DNA of 64,000 bases from JBQDBK01 sp052090825 (GTDB lineage: Bacteria; Bacillota; Clostridia; Tissierellales; Peptoniphilaceae). The notes below the pieces were generated by a model, which searched no databases, was not told the origin of the DNA, and saw only the letters and a list, made by a program, of their open reading frames with translations. Where the stretch lies: positions 62,001-126,000 of the forward strand of contig JBQDBK010000004.1 of assembly GCA_052090825.1 (NCBI GenBank), written 5' to 3'. Made by a program: the position numbers and the translations under genes. Below are positions 43,985-53,209 of this stretch, one piece after another; within the stretch, counting starts at the first letter, position 1; each line of letters opens with the position of its first letter.

Positions 43985-46405
43985 ATGAATGAACTAGATA
44001 ATAAAGGAATAATTAATGTAGGATTAAGAGAAAAAATGAGAAAATCCTATCTTGAATATTCTATGAGTGTAATAGTGTCTCGTGCATTACCAGATGTAAG
44101 AGATGGTTTAAAACCAGTACACAGAAGAATAATATATGGAATGCAAGTATTAGGCTTATTTCCGACAGGACCTTACAGAAAATCAGCAAGACTAGTAGGA
44201 GATGTAATGGGTAAGTTTCACCCTCATGGAGATTCATCTATATATGAAGCAGCAGTTAGGCTTGCTCAACCATTTAGTACAAGATATCCTTTAGTTGATG
44301 GACAAGGTAACTTTGGTAATATAGACGGGGATAGAGCGGCAGCTATGCGTTACACAGAAGTTAGAATGCATAAGCTTGCTCTTGAAATGCTTAAAGATAT
44401 AAATAAAGATACAGTTGATTTTAAACCTAATTTTGACGAAGAAGAAATGGAGCCATCTGTATTACCAGCAAGATTTCCAAATCTTTTAGTTAATGGATCT
44501 TCAGGAATAGCAGTAGGTATGGCAACTAATATGCCACCACATAACTTAAGAGAAGTTATAGATGGCATAATAAAATATATAGAAAATGATGAAATTACAA
44601 TTCCTGAGTTAATGACTCTAATAAAGGGTCCAGATTTTCCAACTGGAGCTCATATTATGGGAAAAGAAGGTATAAAAAAAGCTTATGAAACAGGAAGAGG
44701 TAAAATTCAAGTAAGAGCTGTTGCAGAAATAGAAGAAATAAAAAATAAGTCTAGAATTGTAATAACAGAAATACCTTACCAAGTAAATAAATCAAATTTA
44801 TTTATGAAAATAGCTGATTTAGCAAAAGAAAAAGTGATAGAAGGTATATCTAATTTAAGAGATGAATCTAACCGTAAGGGAATTAGGATAGTAGTTGAAT
44901 TAAAAAGAGATGCCAATCCTAATGTAGTTTTAAATAAACTTTATAAAAATACCCAAATGCAAGTTACTTTTGGGATAATAAATTTAGCCTTAGTAAATGG
45001 AGTACCAAAAGTTTTAAATCTTAAAGAATTAATAAGACACTATATAGATCATCAAGTAGAAGTTATTACAAGAAGAACAAAATTTGATTTAAATAAGGCT
45101 GAAGCTAGAGCTCACATAGTTGAAGGTTTAAAAATAGCCTTAGATAATATTGATAGAATCATTGAAATAGTAAGAGGATCAAATAATGATCAAGAGGCAA
45201 AGGAAAAATTCACAGAAGAATTTGGCTTAAGTGATCTTCAAGGACAAGCTATTCTAGATATGAGAATAAGACGATTAACAGGTCTAGAAAGAGAAAAATT
45301 AGATAAAGAATATGAAGAATTAATAAAAACTATAAATTATTTAAGGTCAATACTTGAAAGTCATGAATTGTTAATGAATTTAATTAAAGAAGAATTAATA
45401 GAAATTAGGGATAAATACGGAGATTTAAGAAGAACTGTAATAAAACCTTCAGCAGAAGAAATTGAATTAGAAGATCTTTTAAATGAAGAAGATGTTGTAA
45501 TAACTCTAACTCAATCTGGATATATAAAAAGAATGCCAGAAGGTACCTATAAACCTCAAAAAAGAGGAGGTAGGGGAATTTCAGCTCTAAGCACAAGAGA
45601 AGATGATTTTGTATGTGATTTATTTATAACTTCAACTCATGATTCAATATTATTTTTTACTAATTTAGGTAGAATATATAGACTTAAAGCATATGAGATA
45701 CCACAAAGTTCAAGAGTTTCTAGAGGAACTGCTATAATAAATATATTAGATCTATCAAAAGATGAGAAAGTTCAATCTATAATACCAGTCAAAGAATTTG
45801 AACCAGATTTAAATGTCCTAATGGCAACTAAAAATGGTTTAATAAAGAGGACCTCTTTTAAAGAATTTAAAAATATAAGGAAAAACGGAATAATTGGAAT
45901 GACTTTAAAAGAGGGAGATTCAATTATAGAAACTAGAATTACAAGAGGAAATGAAGAACTAATACTTACAACTAAAAAAGGACAAAGCATAAGATTTTCA
46001 GAAGAAGATATTAGAATCACAGGAAGATCTTCAATGGGAGTTAAGTCAATAGATTTAAATGATGACGATGAAGTGGTAAGTTGTGATATAGTAGACGATA
46101 ATAAAAATTTATTAGTTATATCTGAAAAGGGTTATGGAAAAATGACTCCACTTAAGGATTATAGGTTACAATCAAGAGGTGGAAAAGGTATAATAACTTA
46201 TAAAGTTAAAGAAAAAACAGGAGATCTTATAGCTGCTAAAGTAATCGATAAAAATGATGAAATTATGATGATAACTTCAAAAGGGATTATAATAAGGATT
46301 GAAACAGAAGGTATATCTGTTATGGGTAGAGCAACCACTGGAGTAAAACTTATGAATATAACAAATTCAAATGTAGTTGCAGTTGCCAAGTATATAGGTG
46401 AATAA
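43985..46405 (+). CDS. gyrA: DNA gyrase subunit A
   Basis: 806 aa. The breakage-reunion domain has the catalytic Tyr in AAMRYTEVRM. The quinolone-determining stretch reads HPHGDSSIYEAAVRLAQPF, with the usual Ser residues, i.e. the susceptible form. The C-terminal half shows the six-bladed wrapping domain with a GyrA-box-like QKRGGRGISAL. AGGAGG precedes the ATG. Confidence 0.98.
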   Translation: MNELDNKGIINVGLREKMRKSYLEYSMSVIVSRALPDVRDGLKPVHRRIIYGMQVLGLFPTGPYRKSARLVGDVMGKFHPHGDSSIYEAAVRLAQPFSTRYPLVDGQGNFGNIDGDRAAAMRYTEVRMHKLALEMLKDINKDTVDFKPNFDEEEMEPSVLPARFPNLLVNGSSGIAVGMATNMPPHNLREVIDGIIKYIENDEITIPELMTLIKGPDFPTGAHIMGKEGIKKAYETGRGKIQVRAVAEIEEIKNKSRIVITEIPYQVNKSNLFMKIADLAKEKVIEGISNLRDESNRKGIRIVVELKRDANPNVVLNKLYKNTQMQVTFGIINLALVNGVPKVLNLKELIRHYIDHQVEVITRRTKFDLNKAEARAHIVEGLKIALDNIDRIIEIVRGSNNDQEAKEKFTEEFGLSDLQGQAILDMRIRRLTGLEREKLDKEYEELIKTINYLRSILESHELLMNLIKEELIEIRDKYGDLRRTVIKPSAEEIELEDLLNEEDVVITLTQSGYIKRMPEGTYKPQKRGGRGISALSTREDDFVCDLFITSTHDSILFFTNLGRIYRLKAYEIPQSSRVSRGTAIINILDLSKDEKVQSIIPVKEFEPDLNVLMATKNGLIKRTSFKEFKNIRKNGIIGMTLKEGDSIIETRITRGNEELILTTKKGQSIRFSEEDIRITGRSSMGVKSIDLNDDDEVVSCDIVDDNKNLLVISEKGYGKMTPLKDYRLQSRGGKGIITYKVKEKTGDLIAAKVIDKNDEIMMITSKGIIIRIETEGISVMGRATTGVKLMNITNSNVVAVAKYIGE

Positions 46406-46415
46406 GGAGGAAATT

Positions 46416-46721
46416 ATGTTTAATATAGAATATAAAAATGATGAAGAACTTATAATTTATCCCCAAGGAGAATTAGATGTATATACAACACCTAATTTTA
46501 AAAAAGAAGTAATAAAATTGTATGAAAAAGATAAAAAAAATATTCTAATAGATGGAGAAAAATTAGAATATGTGGATTCAACAGGTTTAGGAGCTTTAAT
46601 TTTCATATTAAACATAATAAGTGAAAATGAAAATAAAATAAGTCTTAGAAATATAAAACCAAGTATAAAAAAATTATTTACCATAACGAAATTAGATAAT
46701 ACATTTGAAATGAGGGACTAA
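46416..46721 (+). CDS. Anti-anti-sigma factor, STAS domain (RsbV/SpoIIAA-like)
   Basis: 101 aa from ATG 46416, with AAGGAGG 6 nt upstream. A single STAS domain: LIIYPQGELDVYTTPNFKKEV, and the phosphoacceptor block YVDSTGLGALIFIL in which the Ser is the expected phosphorylation site. In related systems the unphosphorylated form pulls the anti-sigma kinase off its sigma factor. It is followed by that kinase-like gene and by the sigma gene, all close-packed behind gyrA. Confidence 0.88.
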   Translation: MFNIEYKNDEELIIYPQGELDVYTTPNFKKEVIKLYEKDKKNILIDGEKLEYVDSTGLGALIFILNIISENENKISLRNIKPSIKKLFTITKLDNTFEMRD

Positions 46722-46723
46722 AT

Positions 46724-47071
46724 ATGGAAAATATAAATATAAAAATACCTCGAAATGCAAAATATTTAAGTTCAGCAAGATTATTTTTATCAGGAATTTT
46801 ATCTACATTAAACTTTGATATAGAAAGTTTAGAAGATGTAAAAATGGCATTTAGTGAAGGTTTAAACATAGCATTTAAACTTGAATGTTCTGAAGAAATA
46901 GAAGTGGAATTCAAGATATCAGAAGAAAAAATAATAATAGAGATAAAAACTATATGTGAAAAAGATATTGAAAATAAAGAAGAATTAGATTTATCCCTAA
47001 CCATTATAAATTGTATGGTGGATAATAGTTACACTGACAAAGATTCTTTAATTTTAGAAGTAAATATATAG
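46724..47071 (+). CDS. RsbW/SpoIIAB-like anti-sigma protein, kinase motifs degenerate
   Basis: 115 aa, shorter than the usual ~140-160. The N-terminal helix block ARLFLSGILSTLNFDIESLEDVK..FSEGLNIAF matches RsbW/SpoIIAB, including the N-box E..N. The later DxGxG box and the ATP lid are not visible: where they should be the sequence reads TICEKDIENKEELDLSLTIINCMV. It may still bind the sigma factor and the STAS protein but is unlikely to phosphorylate normally. Identity is inferred from both sequence and gene order. Confidence 0.75.
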   Translation: MENINIKIPRNAKYLSSARLFLSGILSTLNFDIESLEDVKMAFSEGLNIAFKLECSEEIEVEFKISEEKIIIEIKTICEKDIENKEELDLSLTIINCMVDNSYTDKDSLILEVNI

Positions 47072-47082
47072 GTGTATATATT

Positions 47083-47871
47083 ATGAAAAAGGAAGATTAC
47101 TATAAGTTAGACAGAAATTTGACAAAAGAAGAAAAAAAAGAATTATTTAACGAATATGATAAAAATAAAGATCCTGAATTAAGAGATATATTAATAAAAG
47201 AGCATCTTTATATAGCTGAAATACTATCTAAAAAATATGCTGGTAGAGGAATAGATTTTGATGATATTTATCAAGTTGCATCAATAGGACTAATTTATGC
47301 AATAGATAGGTATGATATAGAAAGAGGATATGAATTTTCATCTTTTGCTACACCAACTATAATTGGAGAAATAAAAAAATATTTTAGAGATAAGGGATGG
47401 ACAATAAGAGTTCCAAGGAGAATACAAGAATTATCTAAAAAAATAAATCTTGCTAAAGTCCATTTGGCTCAAGAAAAACAAAAAACTCCAACAGTATATG
47501 ACATAGCAGAATATTTAGGAATAACAGAAGAAGAAGTTTTAGAGTCAATGGAGGCTAGTAAAGTATATTCACCTCAATCATTAGACATTACCTATGATTC
47601 TAGCGGAGATGATAGAGAAGTAAATCTTTCTGATTTAATAGGAGAAGATGAAAAATATTTTGATAAAATAGAAATAAAAGATTTTCTAGAAAAAGCTATG
47701 GAAGATTTAAATGAAGTGGAAAAAACTATTTTAATAGATAGGTATTTTAATAGACAAACTCAAATTACAATAGCTAAAAAACTTAATATTTCACAAATGA
47801 CAGTATCTAGGCTAGAAAAGAAAGTTTTAAAAAAGATGAGAAACGAAATAAAGAAAATAATGGATGTGTAA
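47083..47871 (+). CDS. Alternative sigma factor, SigB/SigF-like
   Basis: 262 aa with sigma-70 regions 2 (DFDDIYQVASIGLIYAIDRYD), 3 (RVPRRIQELSKKINLA) and 4 (QTQITIAKKLNISQMTVSRLEKKVL). The lack of region 1.1 and the FSSFATPTIIGEIKKYFRDKGW block place it with SigB/SigF/SigG. It is the third gene after the STAS and anti-sigma genes, so partner switching should control it. Regulon unknown; this organism need not sporulate. Confidence 0.93.
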   Translation: MKKEDYYKLDRNLTKEEKKELFNEYDKNKDPELRDILIKEHLYIAEILSKKYAGRGIDFDDIYQVASIGLIYAIDRYDIERGYEFSSFATPTIIGEIKKYFRDKGWTIRVPRRIQELSKKINLAKVHLAQEKQKTPTVYDIAEYLGITEEEVLESMEASKVYSPQSLDITYDSSGDDREVNLSDLIGEDEKYFDKIEIKDFLEKAMEDLNEVEKTILIDRYFNRQTQITIAKKLNISQMTVSRLEKKVLKKMRNEIKKIMDV

Positions 47872-47872
47872 T

Positions 47873-48523
47873 ATGAATAGAAGAAAATTTTTATTAAAGT
47901 TAAATAAGTCGATATTAATATTTGAAATGTTAATATCTATAATTTTAATAATTGGTATTCTTATCTCTATACCAGATATAATTAATTATTATGTAATAAT
48001 ATTAAAAAGTGATGTAGAAATTAGCGCAAGTCTATTTAAGGCTTTCTTATCACATGTATTAATATTAGTAATAGCAATGGAATTTATATTATCCATGGTA
48101 GCTCAAACAGACATAACTATAATACATTTAATTACTCTTGTAATAACAAGAAAAATGCTTATAGAATCAAAATCTATGTCGGATATTTTAATAGGAGTCT
48201 TAGCTATTACTGTATTATTTATAGTTAGAAAATATTTAACACATGGATCATCATCAAGTGAACTTATATTAGCAGGACACAATAAAGTATTCTCTGCTTC
48301 AGCTGTAATAGATGAAATAAATAATAAGTATAATTATCATATAGAAGCTGAAATAGAAAATAAGGATATAGAAACCCTAGGAGGTTTAGTATCAACTCTT
48401 TTTGAAATGGAAGGAAGAGATTTAGAAATAGGTGAGATGATTGATGATGGAGAATATATTTATGAAATAGAAAAATATCAAAATGGAGTAATAGAAGAAG
48501 TATCTATCCATCATATAAAATAA
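47873..48523 (+). CDS. Membrane protein with PsiE-like helices and CorC/HlyC-type end domain
   Basis: 216 aa from ATG 47873 just after the sigma stop (an ATG at 47864 overlaps that stop and is possible). About four helices in residues ~12-125 resemble the PsiE type (FILSMVAQTDITIIHLITLVITRKMLIES, then FIVRKYL). The last ~75 residues (ETLGGLVSTLFEMEGRDLEIGE...YIYEIEKYQNGVIEEVSI) look like the transporter-associated CorC/HlyC domain. Possibly cotranscribed with the sigma factor. Function unknown. Confidence 0.7.
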   Translation: MNRRKFLLKLNKSILIFEMLISIILIIGILISIPDIINYYVIILKSDVEISASLFKAFLSHVLILVIAMEFILSMVAQTDITIIHLITLVITRKMLIESKSMSDILIGVLAITVLFIVRKYLTHGSSSSELILAGHNKVFSASAVIDEINNKYNYHIEAEIENKDIETLGGLVSTLFEMEGRDLEIGEMIDDGEYIYEIEKYQNGVIEEVSIHHIK

Positions 48524-48540
48524 AATACAATACAAGAGAT

Positions 48541-48577
48541 AAAAAACAGATTAGAAATTTCTAATCTGTTTTTTTTT
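48541..48577 (+). terminator. Terminator at the end of the gyrase/sigma operon
   Basis: AAAAAACAGATTAGAAA and TTTCTAATCTGTTTTTTTT pair directly with a T-run. Confidence 0.92.
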
Positions 48578-48685
48578 ATAAAAGTAAATATAATTAAATT
48601 TCTAGTAAATATATTTAATTGATATAGATATTTAATTGAAATACAATTTAAAAAAGGAAAACATATTCAAAAAGGAGGTTTATTA

Positions 48686-49981
48686 ATGAATAATAGAGTT
48701 AAATTGTTTTTAAAATTCTTAATTCTTAGTGCTATAGGAGTATTTATGTTTTTTATACCTATAACTTTTAATGGAATGAGAACGATTCCTATAGAAGTAG
48801 TTATAAATTACATAACAAGTAAATTTTATCCAATAGTAAGAATATATTCTTTGTTAGTAATTTTATATGCAGCTATAATGCCATTTAAAAATAAGACTTG
48901 GAATAAAAATAAAGTAAGTTTAATATTTAGCTTAACTAAAATACTAGGTGCTATAAGTACATTATTAGTTTTCTTTAATGTAGGACCTGAAGCTATTTTA
49001 AGAGAAGATCATGGTTTGTTTCTATTTGACTCACTAGTTATTCAAGTAGGTACTTTGATTCCAATATGTTCAATTTTTTTAACATTTTTAATGAATTATG
49101 GTTTTATAGATTTTGTTGGACAGTTTTTAAGACCTATAATGAGTAAAATATGGAAAACTCCGGGCAAATCATCAGTAGATGCTATAGCTTCATTTATGGG
49201 TTCTACTGCTATGGGGATACTTATTACTAATGAAATGTATAGACAGAGAAAATACAATACTAAAGAAGCCTCAATAATTGTAACAGGATTTTCAACTGTT
49301 AGTGTTTCATTTTTCGTTTTAGTTGCAAAAACAGCTAATATTATGGATTACTGGGATATATTTTTTGCATCAGCTCTATTCACAACCTTTGCAGTTACAG
49401 CAATAGTAGCAAGATTAAAACCTCTAAAGTCAGTAACAGAAGAATATCACTTAGGTAAAGAAGGTTTTCCAGAAGAAAATGTTGAAGGAAATATTTTTAA
49501 AGTAGCTTTAAACAATGCTTTAATAGCATGTGAAAATGGAGGACCTGTAATTCCTAATGTTATTAAAGGAGTTAAAGATTCATTTAATTTAGTATTTGAG
49601 ATTTTGCCAAATTTTATGTCTATAGGTTTAATAGCTTTAATTTTAGCAGCTTATACTTCAATATTTGACATATTTGGATATGTATTATATCCCTTAACTT
49701 TACTATTAAAAATACCAGAACCACTATTAGCTTCTAAAGCAGTTTTTTTAGGTTTAGCAGAAATGTATTTACCAGTAATGTTAATAAAAGATGCACCTAA
49801 CATTACAAGATTTATAATAGCAGTTATAAGTATAAGTCAAATAATAATGTTTTCAACAACAGTTCCAGCCATAGTCGCAACAGACATACCAATATCAATG
49901 AAAGATATATTTATTATATGGTTGGAAAGAACAATAATATCATTTTTGATAATTGTTCCAATTGCAAATATATTAATTTAA
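48686..49981 (+). CDS. YjiH-like membrane transporter (nucleoside-recognition Gate domains)
   Basis: 431 aa with ~10 membrane helices. It has two Gate-like regions, around ASFMGSTAMGILITNEMYRQ and LASKAVFLGLAEMYLPVML. It resembles the YjiH family; the substrate is unknown. AAGGAGG lies before the ATG, and the next gene follows after 18 nt, suggesting one transcript. Confidence 0.83.
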   Translation: MNNRVKLFLKFLILSAIGVFMFFIPITFNGMRTIPIEVVINYITSKFYPIVRIYSLLVILYAAIMPFKNKTWNKNKVSLIFSLTKILGAISTLLVFFNVGPEAILREDHGLFLFDSLVIQVGTLIPICSIFLTFLMNYGFIDFVGQFLRPIMSKIWKTPGKSSVDAIASFMGSTAMGILITNEMYRQRKYNTKEASIIVTGFSTVSVSFFVLVAKTANIMDYWDIFFASALFTTFAVTAIVARLKPLKSVTEEYHLGKEGFPEENVEGNIFKVALNNALIACENGGPVIPNVIKGVKDSFNLVFEILPNFMSIGLIALILAAYTSIFDIFGYVLYPLTLLLKIPEPLLASKAVFLGLAEMYLPVMLIKDAPNITRFIIAVISISQIIMFSTTVPAIVATDIPISMKDIFIIWLERTIISFLIIVPIANILI

Positions 49982-49999
49982 ATAATAAGGAGGAAAATT

Positions 50000-50671
50000 A
50001 TGTTTTATGAACCAAAAAAAAATAATCACGGATTTGAACACAATCCATTTAAGTCTTGTACAGTACCTAGAGTTATAGGTTGGATATCAACAAAAAATGA
50101 GGATGGAACAGATAATATAGCTCCATATAGTCAATTTACAAATTTAACTTTTGATCCACCTTTAGTTTTGTTTTCAGCAAATCAAAATATATATGATGAT
50201 AGAAAAAGAACTGTTAAAAATATAGAAAGAACTGGAGAGTTCGTCTATAATATGGTACCTTATGATTTAAGAGAAGAAATGAATTTAACTTCTATAGTTG
50301 AATTTCCAGAAGAATATAAGGATAAATTTGAATATGCTGGATTAGAAAAAGCTGATTCTAACTTAATAAATGTTGCAAGGGTTAAAAATTCTCCAGTTCA
50401 ATATGAATGTAAATACGTTCAAACTCTAAGAATAGCAGGAAAAGATAAGATGAATACAGTAGATCTTATAGTAGGAGAAGTAATAGGAATTCATATAAAA
50501 GATGAATTTATAAAAGATGGTATGGTAGATATACCTTCAATAAAACCAGTTGCTAGGTTAGGTTATTTTAATTTTACCTATGTAGATAATCAATTTGAAA
50601 TGAGACCACCACAAATTGATCCTAAACTACAGTACTTAGTTGATAAAGGATTAGAGGGAATTTCAGAATAA
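50000..50671 (+). CDS. Flavin reductase / FMN-binding protein family
   Basis: 223 aa of the FMN-binding split-barrel (DIM6/NTAB, flavoredoxin-like) type: PRVIGWISTKNEDGTDNIAPYSQFTNLTFDPPLVLFSAN and VKNIERTGEFVYNMV. C-terminal PVARLGYFNFTYV is also typical. Such proteins bind FMN and reduce flavin or transfer electrons. AAGGAGG before the ATG. A terminator follows. Confidence 0.88.
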   Translation: MFYEPKKNNHGFEHNPFKSCTVPRVIGWISTKNEDGTDNIAPYSQFTNLTFDPPLVLFSANQNIYDDRKRTVKNIERTGEFVYNMVPYDLREEMNLTSIVEFPEEYKDKFEYAGLEKADSNLINVARVKNSPVQYECKYVQTLRIAGKDKMNTVDLIVGEVIGIHIKDEFIKDGMVDIPSIKPVARLGYFNFTYVDNQFEMRPPQIDPKLQYLVDKGLEGISE

Positions 50672-50680
50672 ACTAAATAT

Positions 50681-50715
50681 AAAATAAGTCTTCTTTTTAA
50701 AAAGACTTATTTTAT
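50681..50715 (+). terminator. Terminator after the flavin reductase gene
   Basis: AAAATAAGTCTT and AAGACTTATTTT pair around a short loop; T-rich tail. Confidence 0.85.
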
Positions 50716-50767
50716 TTTTATATTCTTCATATATTTTGTATAATATAAAAAAGAATAGAGGGAAATA

Positions 50768-52144
50768 ATGAAATATTTTAAATTTAAAAAAGAATTGGAT
50801 AAATATTTAATTATGGATTCAAATGAAAATCTTTTAAATTATGAATTAAGTAGTGAGAATCTTTTAAAATTATTATTTAATAATAAATATAAATATTCCG
50901 AAAATATTGATGGATTATATATAAGCTTTGATAAAGATTCAAATAATAAAAAAGAAGTAGAATTTATTAAAGATATGATTTATAGCGAATATGTTTATGA
51001 TTTAATATATGGAAATATTGATAGGTTAAATGTATTAAATGATTTATTTACCTGTGTAGGAATAAGTATAAAACCTAACATTGTTTTTAGTATAGTTTAT
51101 GATGATTTTTGGAAAATTTGTGAAGAAAAAGATAATTTTTACAGATACAAATTAAAAAGAAATCTGCTTAATTATATTAGAAAGTATACTAAAGATATAA
51201 AAAGCCTTTCTGCAACTTTAATAGGTACTGATAAAATAATATTACTATTAGACTGTGGTAATAGAAGTAAAAAAGAAGCAGAAGATTATAGCCTTCAATT
51301 AGCGAGTAAAATAAAAAACTATATTTTAAAAATAACAGGTAATTCAGTGAGCATAGGTTTAAGCGAATATTTTGATAATTATAAAAATATAAAAAAAGCC
51401 TATGAAGAATCCTTTAGGTCCTTGGATTCTATTTTTAAATTAGGTAGAGGTAAGATTCATAAATATATAAAAAACAATGGAGATCTATATGAAGAATTTA
51501 ATTATGAAGAAATAATACATAGGTTAATAATTCAGTTGGGTTTAAAAAATTCAAATCATGTAAATTCTATAATAAAGTCTTTATTTGATAAATTTTTAAA
51601 AAATAATGTAAAAGAAGTATATATAAAGTCTAATTTGATAACAATTTTATCTGAAATAAGTATATATTTTTCAAATTTAAATTTAGAAAATGAATATAAG
51701 ATATCAAAAGACTTATTAGAAGCAAACACAAAAATTTTAAGAGCAAATACTATAAATGATATAGAAAAATGTACAAGTGAATTTTTAATTAAGTTAATAA
51801 ATCTATTTAAAGAAAATAAAAAAGAAGATAATATTGATTTAGCAGTAGCATATATGAAAAAATATTCTATGTTAGATATAAGTTTAGATGATATATCTTA
51901 TATATCAGGGTACAATAAAAGTTATTTTAGTAGAATTTTTAAAGAAAAGAGAAATATTAATTTTTCTAACTTTTTAATTAATTTGAGAATAGAAGAATCT
52001 AAAAAATTATTATTAAATACAGATTTAACCATTTTAGAAATATCAATTAAAGTAGGTTTTAAAAGTCTAAGCTATTTTAGTAGTACTTTTAAGAAAGTAA
52101 CAGGTTACAGTCCTAAAAAATATAGAGAAAAAAATAAAAGCTAA
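50768..52144 (+). CDS. AraC-family transcription regulator
   Basis: 458 aa. The last ~100 residues form two helix-turn-helices: DISLDDISYISGYNKSYFSRIFKEKRNINFS and TILEISIKVGFKSLSYFSSTFKKVTGYSPKKYR. The middle (PNIVFSIVYDDFW... to NSVSIGLSEYFDNYKNIKKAYEES) looks like the GGDEF-related sensor part seen in YesN-type regulators. No receiver domain with phosphoacceptor Asp is evident. Targets unknown; the neighbouring transporter or DUF975 genes are candidates. Confidence 0.88.
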   Translation: MKYFKFKKELDKYLIMDSNENLLNYELSSENLLKLLFNNKYKYSENIDGLYISFDKDSNNKKEVEFIKDMIYSEYVYDLIYGNIDRLNVLNDLFTCVGISIKPNIVFSIVYDDFWKICEEKDNFYRYKLKRNLLNYIRKYTKDIKSLSATLIGTDKIILLLDCGNRSKKEAEDYSLQLASKIKNYILKITGNSVSIGLSEYFDNYKNIKKAYEESFRSLDSIFKLGRGKIHKYIKNNGDLYEEFNYEEIIHRLIIQLGLKNSNHVNSIIKSLFDKFLKNNVKEVYIKSNLITILSEISIYFSNLNLENEYKISKDLLEANTKILRANTINDIEKCTSEFLIKLINLFKENKKEDNIDLAVAYMKKYSMLDISLDDISYISGYNKSYFSRIFKEKRNINFSNFLINLRIEESKKLLLNTDLTILEISIKVGFKSLSYFSSTFKKVTGYSPKKYREKNKS

Positions 52145-52165
52145 CTTAAGTTAGCTTTTATTTTT
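52133..52165. terminator. Bidirectional terminator between converging genes
   Basis: AAAAGCTAACTT and AAGTTAGCTTTT are perfect inverted copies at the stop of the regulator gene. Confidence 0.87.
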
Positions 52166-53030
52166 ATATATAAACTTCGCCTTTTATACTATCTTTATCA
52201 TTTTCAAGTCTTCCCTCATCTTTAAGTTTATTGAATATATAAAGTGAAGCATAAGTTGCTTCCATATAAGGATTAAGAATAATATATCCAATATTAAGTG
52301 TTAACGAAGCTAAAATTATCCAGCCTATAAATGATAGGTTCAGTACAAATATATCAAATTTCTCACCTTCAGTTCTTCTTTTACTTATGTTTATAGCTTC
52401 ACTAAGACTCATATCAGGATTTTCTGCTAAAATATAGTCTACATAATAATATTCATAAGATTTAATTATTCCTGGAATTATTAATAATAAGCTCCAAAGT
52501 AACAAATAAATATCTTTAAGAGTTAGTTTCAAAGCTAATTTAAACCAAGAACCATCAGTAAAAGCCGAAAATAAATAAGATAATTTTGAATCATTTTTAT
52601 AACCATTTATAAAATATCTTTTTAAACCTATAGATAATGGTTTTATAAGAAATATAGATATGACAAAAAATAAAATAGATAAATTTAAATAAGTTGCTTC
52701 ATTAATTTCAAAATTCATACTTAAATAATTATAAAAAGGTTGACCATAATTTAAATTTAATGGATTAATAGCAAAAATATATTTATTTGTAATATCATCA
52801 TTATTCAAAATATTATTAACATTAATATTTTGAAATAAACCATTAATATTTACTGTAATCATATTACTAGAATTTATAAAAGGAAATTCTTGGTTTTCCT
52901 TAATATTTATAGAATTAATACTAAACATAGATACTAATAAATAAAATATAAGACAAATTATAATTGAAGTTTTAGTATATTTTTTTAAAAATTCTTTGGC
53001 ATTATCTTTTAAAAATGCTCTAGTCCACAT
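52164..53030 (-). CDS. DUF975-family membrane protein
   Basis: 288 aa with about five to six helices. The typical DUF975 blocks are present: FLIKPLSIGLKRYFINGYK, LLLWSLLLIIPGIIKSYEYYYVDYILAENPDMSLSEAI.SKRRTEG and NPYMEATYASLYIF. Function unknown. It is transcribed away from the ABC exporter genes. AGGAGGT precedes the ATG. Confidence 0.85.
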   Translation of the reverse strand: MWTRAFLKDNAKEFLKKYTKTSIIICLIFYLLVSMFSINSINIKENQEFPFINSSNMITVNINGLFQNINVNNILNNDDITNKYIFAINPLNLNYGQPFYNYLSMNFEINEATYLNLSILFFVISIFLIKPLSIGLKRYFINGYKNDSKLSYLFSAFTDGSWFKLALKLTLKDIYLLLWSLLLIIPGIIKSYEYYYVDYILAENPDMSLSEAINISKRRTEGEKFDIFVLNLSFIGWIILASLTLNIGYIILNPYMEATYASLYIFNKLKDEGRLENDKDSIKGEVYI

Positions 53031-53209
53031 ATAAATACCTCCTTATTTAATATATGTATATATATATTATAACATTAGATATACTTTATTTAAATATTAG
53101 ATATTTAAATAAAGTATAATAAAGAGAAGTTATTTGTATATAATTAAGGGTAAATATATTTTCATGTAATAAATCATTTACAATCATAAGAAAAAGAAGG
53201 AATAATAAA

